The notes beneath the pieces were generated by a model. The model saw nothing but the letters and a program-made list of their open reading frames with translations, searched no databases and had not been told where the DNA came from. Both the position numbers and the translations under genes were made by a program. From positions 186,001-250,000 of the forward strand of contig NZ_PVTR01000001.1 in the NCBI RefSeq assembly GCF_003003005.1: a DNA stretch of 64,000 bases, in the 5' to 3' direction. Origin of the DNA: Mongoliibacter ruber. Its GTDB lineage: Bacteria > Bacteroidota > Bacteroidia > Cytophagales > Cyclobacteriaceae. Numbering within the stretch: position 1 is the first letter of the stretch; each line of letters opens with the position of its first letter. Positions 9,008-18,214 of this stretch are shown one piece after another.

Positions 9008-9928
9008 CTAATTCTCCAATTCTTTGAGTTCTACTCTGACGGCTTGGGATTTAGGAATGACGCCACCACCGATTTTTTCAGCGATATAATAGGTGATTTG
9101 CGCACCAAAGAGAAAGATAACTACCGAGTAATACACCCAAATGAGCAGTATTACCAAAGAGCCTGCCGCTCCATAGGTAGATCCAAGGTCACTATTGCCC
9201 ATATATATCCCAATCAGGTACTTTCCTACCCCAAAAAGTACCATTGTGACGAAGGCACCAAGCCATGTGTCTTTCCACCTTACTTTGGCGTCAGGAAGTA
9301 TTTTATACATCAAGGCAAATACAATGATCACAATTACCTGAGCGACTATAAAACTTGCAAATGAGGCAAAATTGATCGGAAGGTCTACCAAGTACTCAGT
9401 AAGGTAATTATTGGCAATAACCAAAACAGCATCCAAAATAAGCGATATCAACATGATAAATCCTATTGATGCCACCAAAGAAAAGCTCAGCAACCTATTG
9501 ATTACAAATTTTAAAATTCCCTTTTCAGGTTTGGGTTTGATGTGCCAGATATGATTGATGGCGTTCTGTAAACTCACAAACACAGTGGTTGCACTAAAGG
9601 CCAAGATCAAAAATGCTACTGCATAGGGAATACCTGAATCCTGCTCTACAGTGAAATTGTCCAGTATTTCCTCCAAAGTTTCCCTGCTTTCTGTACCTGC
9701 CAAATTCTCAACTTGAACTAAAACTTCTTCCTGAAAATCGGATTCTGAAATAAATGTAGTTCCGATATTTAGGATAATTATCAAAAGTGCCGGTAAGCTA
9801 AATATGGTGTAAAAAGCAGTTCCTGCTGCCAAACCACTAGATTCACCTGAAGTAAAATCCTTAACACTGTCGATTATGATTTGAAAAAATGTAAGCTCTT
9901 TAAGCTTATTAAATTTCTTTTTAAACAT
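9008..9928 (-). CDS. YihY/BrkB family inner-membrane protein
   Basis: 306 residues from the ATG at 9928; a start at 9997 would overlap the upstream aldo/keto reductase gene. The family mark is in FTSGESSGLAAGTAFYTIFSLPALL, with the amphipathic pre-helix and first membrane segment. Further segments are AVAFLILAFSATTVFVSLQNAINHIW, LVASIGFIMLISLILDAV, FASFIVAQVIVIIVFAL, FVTMVLFGVGKYLIGIYMG and LVILLIWVYYSVVIFLFGAQITY, giving six. These proteins were once called ribonuclease BN; that role was reassigned and their function is unknown. It starts 7 bases after the reductase stop, so the pair is an operon. Confidence 0.88.
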   Translation of the reverse strand: MFKKKFNKLKELTFFQIIIDSVKDFTSGESSGLAAGTAFYTIFSLPALLIIILNIGTTFISESDFQEEVLVQVENLAGTESRETLEEILDNFTVEQDSGIPYAVAFLILAFSATTVFVSLQNAINHIWHIKPKPEKGILKFVINRLLSFSLVASIGFIMLISLILDAVLVIANNYLTEYLVDLPINFASFASFIVAQVIVIIVFALMYKILPDAKVRWKDTWLGAFVTMVLFGVGKYLIGIYMGNSDLGSTYGAAGSLVILLIWVYYSVVIFLFGAQITYYIAEKIGGGVIPKSQAVRVELKELEN

Positions 9929-9935
9929 CACGAAT

Positions 9936-10889
9936 TTATTTTTCCCATAAATCAGATAAGCTGTAAGGGCTTTTACTGCCAGTAAAAAACCTTCCATCTA
10001 TGAATCTGAACTCCTCCCCTATATTCAAAAGTCTTTCCATATCTTCTGGATCTAACACCACATCCACCGAACTCAGGTTTTCTTTGATTCTACCTTGATT
10101 GGTAGATTTTGGGATTATAGCAATATCTCTATGGATAGAAAATGCAATCAGCACCTGTGCCGCTGAGACTCCATGTTTCTCTGCAATTGCATTGACAACT
10201 TCATGCCCAAGTAGGCTAGGTTCATTTTCTTTTTTGATAGAAGTTGCCCGATCTCCTGAACCCAGTGGTGAATAAGCGGTAACCAACATGCCATGGGATT
10301 TGCAAAATTCAACCAGTTTTTTCTGTACCAAAAATGGATGAAGTTCAATCTGATTCATTTCGGGTTTGATCTCGGCATTTTTAAAAACTTCCTCTAGTTT
10401 GGACACATTGAAGTTTGACATTCCAATATGCCTTGCCAATCCTTGTTTGTGTGCTTCTTCCATTCCAGCCCATGTCTGACGCAAGGGAACATCTTGGTAA
10501 GTATAAAACTCTTCTCTGGTCTGCGCAAAGCCCACACCGTTTTTAAAAGCTATAGGCCAATGAATCAAGTAAAGATCCAAATAATCCAGTCTCAAATCTT
10601 GTAATGTTTTTTTTAATGCCGGAACGACATCCTCAAACCTGTGGGAGTTGTTCCAAAGTTTGGATGTAACAAAAATATCCTCACGTTTGACAAGCCCATC
10701 GGTAAAAGCTTTCTCAAAAGCTTTACCCACTTCCTTTTCATTATCATATATCGCTGCACAATCAATATGCCTGTATCCGGCTTCAAGTGCCCATAAAACT
10801 GCATTATAAACTTCTCCTGGCTTAGATTTCCAAGTTCCCAAGCCAATGATCGGCATTTGATCTCCATTTTTAAAAGTAATGTATTTCAT
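9936..10889 (-). CDS. Aldo/keto reductase
   Basis: 317 residues, full length for the family. The (beta/alpha)8 signature is visible: GLGTWKSKPGEVYNAVLWAL, GYRHIDCAAIYDNEKEVGKAF (catalytic Asp and Tyr), VTSKLWN (catalytic Lys), LDLYLIHWP (catalytic His) and GMSNFNVSKLEEV. The NADPH-binding IIPKSTNQGRIKEN lies near the C-terminus. It reduces aldehydes or ketones with NADPH in the cytoplasm; substrate unknown. It is the first gene of a two-gene operon with yihY. Upstream is a 214-base region with GGCAGGC-type repeats. Confidence 0.92.
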   Translation of the reverse strand: MKYITFKNGDQMPIIGLGTWKSKPGEVYNAVLWALEAGYRHIDCAAIYDNEKEVGKAFEKAFTDGLVKREDIFVTSKLWNNSHRFEDVVPALKKTLQDLRLDYLDLYLIHWPIAFKNGVGFAQTREEFYTYQDVPLRQTWAGMEEAHKQGLARHIGMSNFNVSKLEEVFKNAEIKPEMNQIELHPFLVQKKLVEFCKSHGMLVTAYSPLGSGDRATSIKKENEPSLLGHEVVNAIAEKHGVSAAQVLIAFSIHRDIAIIPKSTNQGRIKENLSSVDVVLDPEDMERLLNIGEEFRFIDGRFFTGSKSPYSLSDLWEK

Positions 10890-10989
10890 GTGTTTATATT
10901 TTGTTTTTTAAAGGCCACCCCGATTATTCGGGGCAGGCTATGGAATCTCGCTATGATAATCATCCCACTGTGCTAAGTTTTCATCATGT

Positions 10990-11027
10990 CTGTCTGCTTC
11001 AGGCAGGCCTGTCAGTTTCAGGCAGGC
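10990..11027. repeat. Two tandem 19-base GGCAGGC-containing repeats
   Basis: CTGTCTGCTTCAGGCAGGC (10990-11008) is followed directly by CTGTCAGTTTCAGGCAGGC (11009-11027), with 17 of 19 bases equal. Each copy is itself an imperfect hairpin (GTCTGC against GCAGGC), and another GGGGCAGGCT occurs about 60 bases earlier. The GC-rich text stands out in an AT-rich intergenic stretch and looks like a dispersed REP-like element. It lies between two minus-strand genes, upstream of the aldo/keto reductase in coordinate terms downstream of its start. Confidence 0.6.
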
Positions 11028-11103
11028 TCGATGTCATATGATAGTGAGTTTGAGCTTTGCTTTCTTAAAGTTACGAATTAATGAGTGAAGGTCATGTATT
11101 GCA

Positions 11104-12495
11104 TCAGTCTTCTTCCTTGAATTTTTGCAGGTATTTCTTGAACCTATTCATGACCCAAAGGTGAATCCTTGCTTGGGTATTGACATATACATACCAAGGA
11201 AGTCTAGGTACAAATTCATGAATAGCTGATATGATATGTTTTCCATCCATTACATCTCTAAATTCTAGCCATCCATAATCAAATCTCTTCACCAACCATC
11301 CACCTGATATATAGAATAATTGCCTTTGAATATCACTTCTGTCCTGTATCCAAGTCAGTTGGAGCATTGGCTTGTTACTTTTTATAAAAAAATAAAAGCT
11401 AACCTCCCCTTTATTGGTTTCTTCTGCATTGATCAAAAAGCGAAAGAAATTTGGAAGCCATAGTTTGTACCTATTGGCTACCCATATGGCACTTTTATGC
11501 CTTGTGTTTGGTAGTCTTTGAATACTCCTTACTGTGTTCCTTACCTCGTTTCCGCCTTGAAACTTTGGCATTTTAGGCTTGTCAGCCTCTGGATCCAAAG
11601 CATACTGAACAGCTTCTTCATAAGATTGATAATCTATTTTTACCTGGTCAAATTTCAAATCCTCTCCCACAGTCAAGGTATGTTTCAAGCTTTGAACCAA
11701 AGGCGATACCAAGGTATACGGAGTTTCTCCGAAAAAGCTTACCCATAACTTTGATAGCCCTACTGAAAATACGGGAACTGAAAAAATCCACCTCTTTTTC
11801 CCCATTACTTTGGCAGTTTTTTCCAACATGCCTTTATAGCTCAGAATTTCGGGAGAACCTATTTCAAAAGCCCTATTGTAGACCTCTTCATTTCCTATAC
11901 ATGAATCCATTATGGTAAGGGCATCCCTTAGTGAAATAGCCTGTGTGGATGATAAGGTCCATTTGGGACACATCAAAGCAGGCAATTTCCTCACCAAGTT
12001 ATAGATCATATCAAATGATGAGCCTCCTGGACCTACGATAATCCCAGCCCTCAAAGCAGTCACAGCCACGCCTTTTGACCCTAAGGTATTTTCTACCTCA
12101 AGCCTACTTCGCAGGTGAATGGAAATTTTGCTCTCTTCTACCTCTTTGGGTAGTATTCCACCCATGTAGAGTATCTGCTTTATGCCATTAGCGGCGGCGG
12201 CTCTCGCAAAATTATCAGCTAATAAAAGATCCGTATCTTCAAAGCTACCTTGATTGAGCCTTGTGGAAGCACTCATGGAGTGAATAAGGTAGATGGCATA
12301 ATCTACACCTTCCAGAGCCTCGGTGGTAGAGGTAATAGAGAATAGTTCTACTTTGCGCCATGTTACTTCCGGGTGTGGATTGTCATAAGCTTCTCTCCTA
12401 CTCAAAGCTACAATATTGTATTTGTCTTTGAATTGATGGATAAACCAACGGCCTACATATCCTCCGGCGCCTGCTATGGCTATAGTTTTTTTCAA
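11104..12495 (-). CDS. NAD(P)-binding atypical SDR with C-terminal DUF2867 domain
   Basis: 463 residues. The N-terminal Rossmann fold has the glycine motif IAGAGGYVGRWF at residues 6-17, right at the start, so the TTG at 12495 is the best start; no ATG fits. SDR text continues (VDYAIYLIHSMSAS, QILYMGGILPK, ALRAGIIVGPGGSS) to about residue 300. The last third, about 160 residues from KSAIWVANRYKLW, matches the DUF2867 steroidogenic-acute-regulatory-like domain seen fused to such SDRs. Substrate unknown. The start is one base from the stop of the FAD oxidoreductase gene, so the two are translationally coupled and may act on the same metabolite. Confidence 0.82.
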   Translation of the reverse strand: MKKTIAIAGAGGYVGRWFIHQFKDKYNIVALSRREAYDNPHPEVTWRKVELFSITSTTEALEGVDYAIYLIHSMSASTRLNQGSFEDTDLLLADNFARAAAANGIKQILYMGGILPKEVEESKISIHLRSRLEVENTLGSKGVAVTALRAGIIVGPGGSSFDMIYNLVRKLPALMCPKWTLSSTQAISLRDALTIMDSCIGNEEVYNRAFEIGSPEILSYKGMLEKTAKVMGKKRWIFSVPVFSVGLSKLWVSFFGETPYTLVSPLVQSLKHTLTVGEDLKFDQVKIDYQSYEEAVQYALDPEADKPKMPKFQGGNEVRNTVRSIQRLPNTRHKSAIWVANRYKLWLPNFFRFLINAEETNKGEVSFYFFIKSNKPMLQLTWIQDRSDIQRQLFYISGGWLVKRFDYGWLEFRDVMDGKHIISAIHEFVPRLPWYVYVNTQARIHLWVMNRFKKYLQKFKEED

Positions 12496-12496
12496 T

Positions 12497-13750
12497 TTAA
12501 TGTATGGTTTGTTGTGAAAGTATCAATGCTTCAGCCGCTTTGCGACCCGAAGTCATCGCTGCATTTAATGAGCCATACAACATGTGGTCACCTGCCAAGA
12601 AGACGTTGTCATAAATTTTACTGCTGGTAGCAGGGAGTGTGACACTCATATCTTCTACATCAGGCAAAGCATCGTGGATTTCATAGGTTTTGACATGCTC
12701 GAAAAATTCAGCATTGATATTGGTGATGGCTGAAAGTTCAATGGCTACTAGTTTGGCTAGCTTGTCATCTAAGGTAACTGGTTTTGTAATGGAAACAGAT
12801 AGCAATGCCCTATCATTGTTGGAATAAGATTTACTTACATCAGTCATAAATACCAGGTTATTGGTCAAAAACTGATCATCTGGCAAAAGACCAATCATAG
12901 GTTGGGCGATAAAGGACTTAGCAAGAGAGTAATAGATATTGATCACTTTCTTGTAAGGCTTTGTCTGTCCTTGCAACTGGGGAATAAGTAAGTCGGGCCT
13001 GCACGCTACAATTATTGCATCAGCTTGAATCAATTCACCTGACTCAAGTTCAATATTAGTACCCTGTAGACTTTCTACTTTCTGACAGAACCTGATTTGG
13101 GTTCTTAAAAGACGGCTTTTCAACTGCTCAGGAATTACCTGCATTCCCAAAGCCGGTACCGCTGCCTGGCCTTCAGCAAACATTTTGAATACAAACCTAA
13201 ACATCCTTGAAGATGTAGAAAGGTCATTTTCAAGGAATATTCCTTTGAAAAAAGGCTTGAAGAAATTATCAATTATTTTGGAAGAAAAACCGTAATCGGA
13301 CAAGAATTGAAGGGTGCTAGTATTTGGGCCGGTAAATATTTCAGCGTCAGTTTTCTTCTTTAGCTCTTGGGTAAGCAGAAACATCTTGACTTTATCCTTC
13401 AAAGTACCTACATCAGAAAAAGCCATGCTGATAGCTTTCGAAGGATTTCGCAAAGGATCGTGGATTTTAAGTGTACTGCCAGGCTTTAGGATAATTGCCC
13501 CTGGGTCAAAATACTTTAGGTTCAAAAGATCATAATCAAGATACCTTTGTGCTTCAGGATAAGCTGTTAGCAATACCTGAAAGCCCCTATCCAACAAAAA
13601 TCCATCGACTTTATCCGTCCTCACCCGACCACCTACTTCGTCTGATGCTTCAATAATAACAGGGGAAAAGCCCAACTTTTCTAGCTCTAATGCTGCTATC
13701 AAACCTGAAATCCCTGCGCCAATAATGTAAATATTTGATTCTTTCTCCAT
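12497..13750 (-). CDS. FAD-dependent amine oxidase/desaturase-like oxidoreductase
   Basis: 417 residues from the ATG at 13750. The dinucleotide-binding motif IIGAGISGLIAALELEKLGF is followed by VIIEASDEVGGRVRTD, the classic flavin amine-oxidase/phytoene-desaturase N-terminus. The C-terminal FAD motif is VFLAGDHMLYGSLNAAMTSG. There is no signal peptide and no membrane segment. It probably oxidises a small molecule in the cytoplasm. Tight coupling to the SDR/DUF2867 gene downstream suggests a common two-step pathway, which cannot be named from sequence. Confidence 0.88.
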   Translation of the reverse strand: MEKESNIYIIGAGISGLIAALELEKLGFSPVIIEASDEVGGRVRTDKVDGFLLDRGFQVLLTAYPEAQRYLDYDLLNLKYFDPGAIILKPGSTLKIHDPLRNPSKAISMAFSDVGTLKDKVKMFLLTQELKKKTDAEIFTGPNTSTLQFLSDYGFSSKIIDNFFKPFFKGIFLENDLSTSSRMFRFVFKMFAEGQAAVPALGMQVIPEQLKSRLLRTQIRFCQKVESLQGTNIELESGELIQADAIIVACRPDLLIPQLQGQTKPYKKVINIYYSLAKSFIAQPMIGLLPDDQFLTNNLVFMTDVSKSYSNNDRALLSVSITKPVTLDDKLAKLVAIELSAITNINAEFFEHVKTYEIHDALPDVEDMSVTLPATSSKIYDNVFLAGDHMLYGSLNAAMTSGRKAAEALILSQQTIH

Positions 13751-13912
13751 AACAAATAGGTGTATATTAATGACCAATTAAAACTTAAATTGTTTTGAGT
13801 AACATTCCATAAAACCATTAAACCAGTTAAAACTTAAATAAAGAGAGCCCTATATTTAATGTTCAATTTACTCATTTGAATGACTAACTTCCAATTTCAA
13901 ATTTAATGCAAC

Positions 13913-15148
13913 ATGAACTTCTATAGAAAAATCACCCTAATTACAGCTTTTTGTCTGATGTACATCTCCACTCAGGCCCAATCTACCTACTTTCCGCCTT
14001 TTGGCGAATGGGAAGAAAAGAAACCACAAGACTTGGAGGTAAATGCTACAAAACTTAAAGCTGCCATTGATTTTGCCATTCAGGAAGAAAGTACTGAAAA
14101 CAAAAATCTCAAACTGGCACATTATCAAAGCGCTTTTGGCCGTGAACCTCTTGGTTTTCCTGTAGGTCCACTGAAAGACCGTGGGGCTGCTGCAGGATTG
14201 ATTGTTTATAAAGGCTATGTGATCGGGAAATGGGGAGACCCTGAGCGTGTAGATTTAACTTTTTCCGTAGCCAAAAGTATCCTTTCCACTACTGTAGGAC
14301 TGGCCATTGATAAAGGATTGATCAAGAGTGAAAAAGACTTAGCCTACAAGTATATAGGTCCAATCATCCCTTACGAGCCTCAAAAGGCTATGATGAATAA
14401 ATCTGACCACCTGATGGAAGAAGATATTATTGATCTTTTTGCTACAGATCATAATAAAAAAATCAGCTGGGAACACTTATTAAGACAAACCTCAGATTGG
14501 GAGGGTACACTTTGGGGAAAGCCTGACTGGGCTGACAGACCACAGGGAGACTCTAAAGAATGGTTGACCAGAAGTCGAAATGAGCCCGGTACTGTTTACA
14601 AGTACAATGACACAAGGGTCAATGTTTTGGCTTTAGCAGCACTGCATGTATGGAGAAAACCTCTACCTCAAGTACTCAAAGAACATGTCATGGACAAAAT
14701 TGGAGCTAGCCACACATGGAGATGGACTGGATATGAGAATTCCTATGTAGTTCTAGATGGACAAATAGTACAGTCGGTAAGCGGTGGGTCTCACTGGGGC
14801 GGTGGAATGTTCATCTCTGCCTATGACCAAGCGAGATTTGGATACTTGACTATGAATAAAGGGAACTGGAATGGCACTCAGGTGATTTCTGAGGATTGGA
14901 TCAATAAGTCAAGAACACCTACTTCTGTTCAAACCAACTACGGTTTTATGAATTACTTCTTGAATACAGATAAGAAAGAAATTCCTTCAGCTCCAGAAAC
15001 TGCATTTTTCCACCTTGGAGCGGGAGTGAATATGATCTACGTAGATGAGGAAAATGATTTGGTCATCGTAACCCGTTGGATTAAGAATGATAAAAAAGCC
15101 GATTTGGTTAAAATGGTCTTGGAAAGCATTCCAAACGCTAAAAATTAG
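13913..15148 (+). CDS. Secreted serine hydrolase (class C beta-lactamase fold)
   Basis: 411 residues with a signal peptide (about residues 1-23, ending ISTQAQ). The nucleophile motif SxxK is S118-V-A-K121 in LTFSVAKSIL. YNDT in GTVYKYNDTRVN gives the YxN tyrosine and asparagine, and SGGSHWGGG supplies the third motif region. This is the beta-lactamase/D-aminopeptidase/esterase superfamily (PF00144), acting in the periplasm on an unknown ester or amide. It is a single gene, with its own bidirectional terminator downstream shared with the DEAD-box gene. Confidence 0.88.
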   Translation: MNFYRKITLITAFCLMYISTQAQSTYFPPFGEWEEKKPQDLEVNATKLKAAIDFAIQEESTENKNLKLAHYQSAFGREPLGFPVGPLKDRGAAAGLIVYKGYVIGKWGDPERVDLTFSVAKSILSTTVGLAIDKGLIKSEKDLAYKYIGPIIPYEPQKAMMNKSDHLMEEDIIDLFATDHNKKISWEHLLRQTSDWEGTLWGKPDWADRPQGDSKEWLTRSRNEPGTVYKYNDTRVNVLALAALHVWRKPLPQVLKEHVMDKIGASHTWRWTGYENSYVVLDGQIVQSVSGGSHWGGGMFISAYDQARFGYLTMNKGNWNGTQVISEDWINKSRTPTSVQTNYGFMNYFLNTDKKEIPSAPETAFFHLGAGVNMIYVDEENDLVIVTRWIKNDKKADLVKMVLESIPNAKN

Positions 15149-15164
15149 GTTTCTTAAACTATAT

Positions 15165-15201
15165 AAAAAAGGGATGGCTGATCAATCAGCCATCCCTTTT
15201 T
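15165..15201. terminator. Bidirectional rho-independent terminator
   Basis: AAAAAGGGATGGCTGAT and ATCAGCCATCCCTTTTT flank a two-base spacer and form an almost perfect stem of about 17 pairs with A-run and T-run ends. It lies between the convergent serine hydrolase and DEAD-box helicase genes and can stop both transcripts. Confidence 0.92.
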
Positions 15202-15223
15202 ACAATCATTCACTGGAGAAAAA

Positions 15224-16672
15224 TCAATTATCTCCCGGATCATCTACTACATTTTTCCTACTTCCGAACTTGGACTTTGATTTTGGGGTAGTTTTCACTT
15301 CCTGTTGGACAGGATGGTTTTCCCTTTTTGGAAGATTGCTTTTTGGCTCTTCTTTCTTGGTCTGATTATTTTCCCTCTTAGGCAGTTGAGTTCTGTTTTC
15401 ATTTTCTCTTACCTGGTTTTCTCTCACAGGATTTTCTCTTTTGGGAGGACCTTTCTTGAAGTTTTTCTTCTTATCAAATTTTGGTTTTTTATTTCCTTTA
15501 TCAGAGGAATAACCACCTTTGGATTCCTTATAAGTAGGACCTTGTTCAAACCCTTCAGGCAATGCTTTTTTATCAATTTCCAAACCGATCAAGGATTCAA
15601 TTCTTTTGAATTTGAATTGATCTTTGTCATTGACAAACGTAATGGCTTCGCCTTTGCTATCGGCACGGGCGGTACGTCCTACCCTGTGCACATAATCTTC
15701 TGGGTCGTTAGGCGTATCAAAATTGATAACCAATTCAATACCTACCACATCTATTCCTCTGGAAATAATGTCTGTTCCGATGAGAACCTTAACACTTCTA
15801 TTCTTAAAGTTAGACATTATCTTTTCTCTCTCAACTTGTTCTAGGTCAGAGTGAAAAGCCTCAATTTCAAATTGTTTCTTCAATGTTTTGAAAAGACTTT
15901 TGACCTTTTCTTTGGTACTGGCAAAAATGATAACAGCCTCATAATCCTTTTGACTCAGGATATGCTTGACCAATTCTTCCTTTTGGGTGTCATATACCAA
16001 ATAAGCACTTTGGGTAACTCCTTCTGCAGTCTTCCCCAATGCCAAGCTGATTTCTTCAGGTTCATTTAGTAATTTTTTAGAAAACTGCCTGATTTTTGGC
16101 GGCATGGTGGCTGAAAAAAGCACCGTCTGACGGTCTTTGGGAAGGTAATTGACTATGGTGAGGATATCATCCATAAATCCCATATCCAACATCCTGTCCG
16201 CCTCATCCATGATAAGGTGTTTCAGGTTGTCTAATTTTATCTTACCTCCTGCCAACAAAGCGATCAACCTGCCGGGAGTAGCTACAATTATTTCTGCACC
16301 TGATTCCAGGGCTCTTTTCTGTTGTTCCCAAACGACACCATCACCACCTCCATACACAGGGATAGAACTGACTCCTACAAAATAGGCAAATCCTTGTATC
16401 TGTTGGTCAATCTGAATGGCAAGTTCTCGGGTGGGTGCTAGAATCAGCGTGTCCAAACCAGTAGAACCTGATTGAGCTATTTTATTAAGAACGGGTAAAA
16501 TGAAAGCTGCTGTTTTTCCAGTGCCTGTTTGGGCACAAGCAATGAGGTCTTTTCCCGCAAGAATGGCAGGAATCGCCTGTTCTTGTATAGGGGTAGGTTT
16601 ATCGAAACCCATCGCATCCAACCCTTCATTGAGGGAGGATTCAAAATTAAACTGACTGAAATTCAAAATCAT
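15224..16672 (-). CDS. DEAD-box RNA helicase (RhlE-like)
   Basis: 482 residues from the ATG at 16672, 4 bases after the doxX stop. All core motifs are present: Q motif GFDKPTPIQEQAIP, motif I AQTGTGKT, Ia PTRELAIQ, motif II DEADRMLDMGF, motif III FSATMPP, motif V GTDIISRGIDV and motif VI HRVGRTAR. After the two RecA domains (about residue 380) comes a basic, low-complexity tail with repeated PKREN/VREN units, rich in K, N and Q, probably an RNA-binding tail. It unwinds RNA with ATP, likely in ribosome assembly or decay. Several Bacteroidota RhlE-like proteins carry such tails. Confidence 0.95.
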   Translation of the reverse strand: MILNFSQFNFESSLNEGLDAMGFDKPTPIQEQAIPAILAGKDLIACAQTGTGKTAAFILPVLNKIAQSGSTGLDTLILAPTRELAIQIDQQIQGFAYFVGVSSIPVYGGGDGVVWEQQKRALESGAEIIVATPGRLIALLAGGKIKLDNLKHLIMDEADRMLDMGFMDDILTIVNYLPKDRQTVLFSATMPPKIRQFSKKLLNEPEEISLALGKTAEGVTQSAYLVYDTQKEELVKHILSQKDYEAVIIFASTKEKVKSLFKTLKKQFEIEAFHSDLEQVEREKIMSNFKNRSVKVLIGTDIISRGIDVVGIELVINFDTPNDPEDYVHRVGRTARADSKGEAITFVNDKDQFKFKRIESLIGLEIDKKALPEGFEQGPTYKESKGGYSSDKGNKKPKFDKKKNFKKGPPKRENPVRENQVRENENRTQLPKRENNQTKKEEPKSNLPKRENHPVQQEVKTTPKSKSKFGSRKNVVDDPGDN

Positions 16673-16676
16673 TATA

Positions 16677-17021
16677 TTAAGTGTAAACAAAAGCCCAAGC
16701 CATAAGTGCAAACTGCAAAGGAAGCCTAACCAATAAAATCCATTTTGGGATGCCTTTGCTGCCTTTTTGGTACATATAAATATTGGCTGGAAATACCGCC
16801 AATAAAAGAATAATGATACCGTAAGCTGCCAATGACCGGGTTGATTCAAATAACAAGCCCAAACCGAAAATAATTTCAATTAGACCTGCAATTGCATTTA
16901 GTAATGCCGGATATGGCAAATATGGTGGAATTATTTTGATATACATCCTTGGTTTGATAAAATGCATCACTCCAGCGAAAATATAAAAGGCCGCCATCAT
17001 GTAAAGAAAAAATAAGTACAT
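16677..17021 (-). CDS. DoxX-like membrane protein
   Basis: 114 residues with four hydrophobic helices: LFFLYMMAAFYIFAGVMHF, LLNAIAGLIEIIFGLGLLF, LAAYGIIILLLAVFPANIYM and LLVRLPLQFALMAWAFVY. The pattern AGVMHFIKPRMYIKIIPPYLPYP is the DoxX/DoxD-like (COG4270) signature. The role is unknown, with proposals around quinone or redox chemistry in the inner membrane. It precedes the DEAD-box gene by 4 bases in the same direction and is probably cotranscribed with it. Confidence 0.85.
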   Translation of the reverse strand: MYLFFLYMMAAFYIFAGVMHFIKPRMYIKIIPPYLPYPALLNAIAGLIEIIFGLGLLFESTRSLAAYGIIILLLAVFPANIYMYQKGSKGIPKWILLVRLPLQFALMAWAFVYT

Positions 17022-17125
17022 AGTTTTTTTTCAGTTTTTTAGAAATCAATAATTATATTACGACTAAAGTAAGGTAATTTCTTTTATTCCTTCACTTCTA
17101 TATTTCCATATTCAAATTGAATGAT

Positions 17126-18211
17126 ATGTGTATGATTACCTCAAAGTTGAGATTAAGCCTAACTACTTTATTTTTTGTCTTGTTATTTACCCAACATTTT
17201 TACCTATTAGCACAATCCGGTGATGAACGCTATTCCATTAAAGGCCAATTAAAAGATGGTTTGACTGAAGGTAGGATAAATGGTGCAGTGATTACATTAA
17301 AAGAAACAGCTTTTGCGACATCTTCCAAAAACGGCGGGAATTTTTTATTGGAGAACGTTTACACCAACAGGTTTATATTGAACATCAATGTGCCCGGCTA
17401 TCAGTCTTATCAGTCTGTGCTCAATGTACGTGATAATGTTGACCTTGGGATGATTACACTTTTTCCGATAGGTTATGAAAACCCTGATGAAAACGCCTTA
17501 CAAAAAACAATTCGGGCGACCAATATTTCAGAATTATTTACCAAGCGTCCCAATTTCATTGGTGGCAATCAGGTGTTCGGTATTCCTCCTGAACCCAAAA
17601 GGTTGGAGGGAAACTTTTATTTAGATCCCAAATGGAACAAAGCCTCTATCCTACTCTACAGGGATTTCGAGGTTCTTGAAGGGTATTATGCAAGGTACAA
17701 TATCAGCACCAATACGTTTGAACTTAGAATGGATGCCGAGGACGGTGTCACCACACTTCCTGGATTACGTGTACAGAATATTGTTTGGGTAGATGAAGAT
17801 GCCAATGTCCCTAGGTATTTTGTCAATGGCATGGACCTCAAAGACAGCGGCATTCCCATTTCAGGTTTTTTTGAAGTACTTGTCGACGGAGAAATGCCAT
17901 TGGTTCGTAGAACTATTGCGTCTATCAGGGCCTCTAATTACAACGAAGCGTTGATGGTAGGAGAAAGAAACGATCAGATCAAAAAGAGAAATACCTATTA
18001 CTACCTGAAGGACAAAAATATTCATAAAGTACCTTCCAAGAGAAAAAAAATTGTGTCCATTTTTGAAGGCAAGGAAGATGAAATGGAGAAATTTATCAAA
18101 GAGAATTCAATCAATTTAAAAACACCTTCAGGATTATTTGTGCTCTTCACCCAATACAACAGCATGTTTGAAGGATATGAACCTTTAATACCAAAACTGC
18201 TAGATGAATAA
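17126..18211 (+). CDS. Exported protein with carboxypeptidase-regulatory-like domain
   Basis: 361 residues from the ATG at 17126 (another ATG is two codons on). The signal peptide spans LTTLFFVLLFTQHFYLLAQ. Then comes one CarboxypepD_reg-like beta-sandwich (about residues 35-110: IKGQLKDG..NGAVITLKET..GNFLLENV), the domain that starts TonB-dependent receptors, but no plug or barrel follows. The remaining 250 residues are not recognised. It is probably periplasmic or outer-membrane associated. It sits 3 bases before the gamma-glutamyltransferase gene, so the two are cotranscribed. Confidence 0.78.
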   Translation: MCMITSKLRLSLTTLFFVLLFTQHFYLLAQSGDERYSIKGQLKDGLTEGRINGAVITLKETAFATSSKNGGNFLLENVYTNRFILNINVPGYQSYQSVLNVRDNVDLGMITLFPIGYENPDENALQKTIRATNISELFTKRPNFIGGNQVFGIPPEPKRLEGNFYLDPKWNKASILLYRDFEVLEGYYARYNISTNTFELRMDAEDGVTTLPGLRVQNIVWVDEDANVPRYFVNGMDLKDSGIPISGFFEVLVDGEMPLVRRTIASIRASNYNEALMVGERNDQIKKRNTYYYLKDKNIHKVPSKRKKIVSIFEGKEDEMEKFIKENSINLKTPSGLFVLFTQYNSMFEGYEPLIPKLLDE

Positions 18212-18214
18212 ATT

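Noticed and set aside
10890-11103. CRISPR array suspected from repeated GGCAGGC units
   Set aside because: Only two 19-base units directly adjacent with no spacers of constant length; no cas genes.
15305-16385. Open frames opposite the DEAD-box gene
   Set aside because: They mirror the helicase coding frame and give hydrophobic nonsense text; the helicase motifs are decisive.
16673-16879. Extended N-terminus for the DEAD-box helicase up to base 16879
   Set aside because: The extension overlaps the doxX coding region and gives a hydrophobic non-conserved stretch; the ATG at 16672 sits at the right distance from the Q motif.
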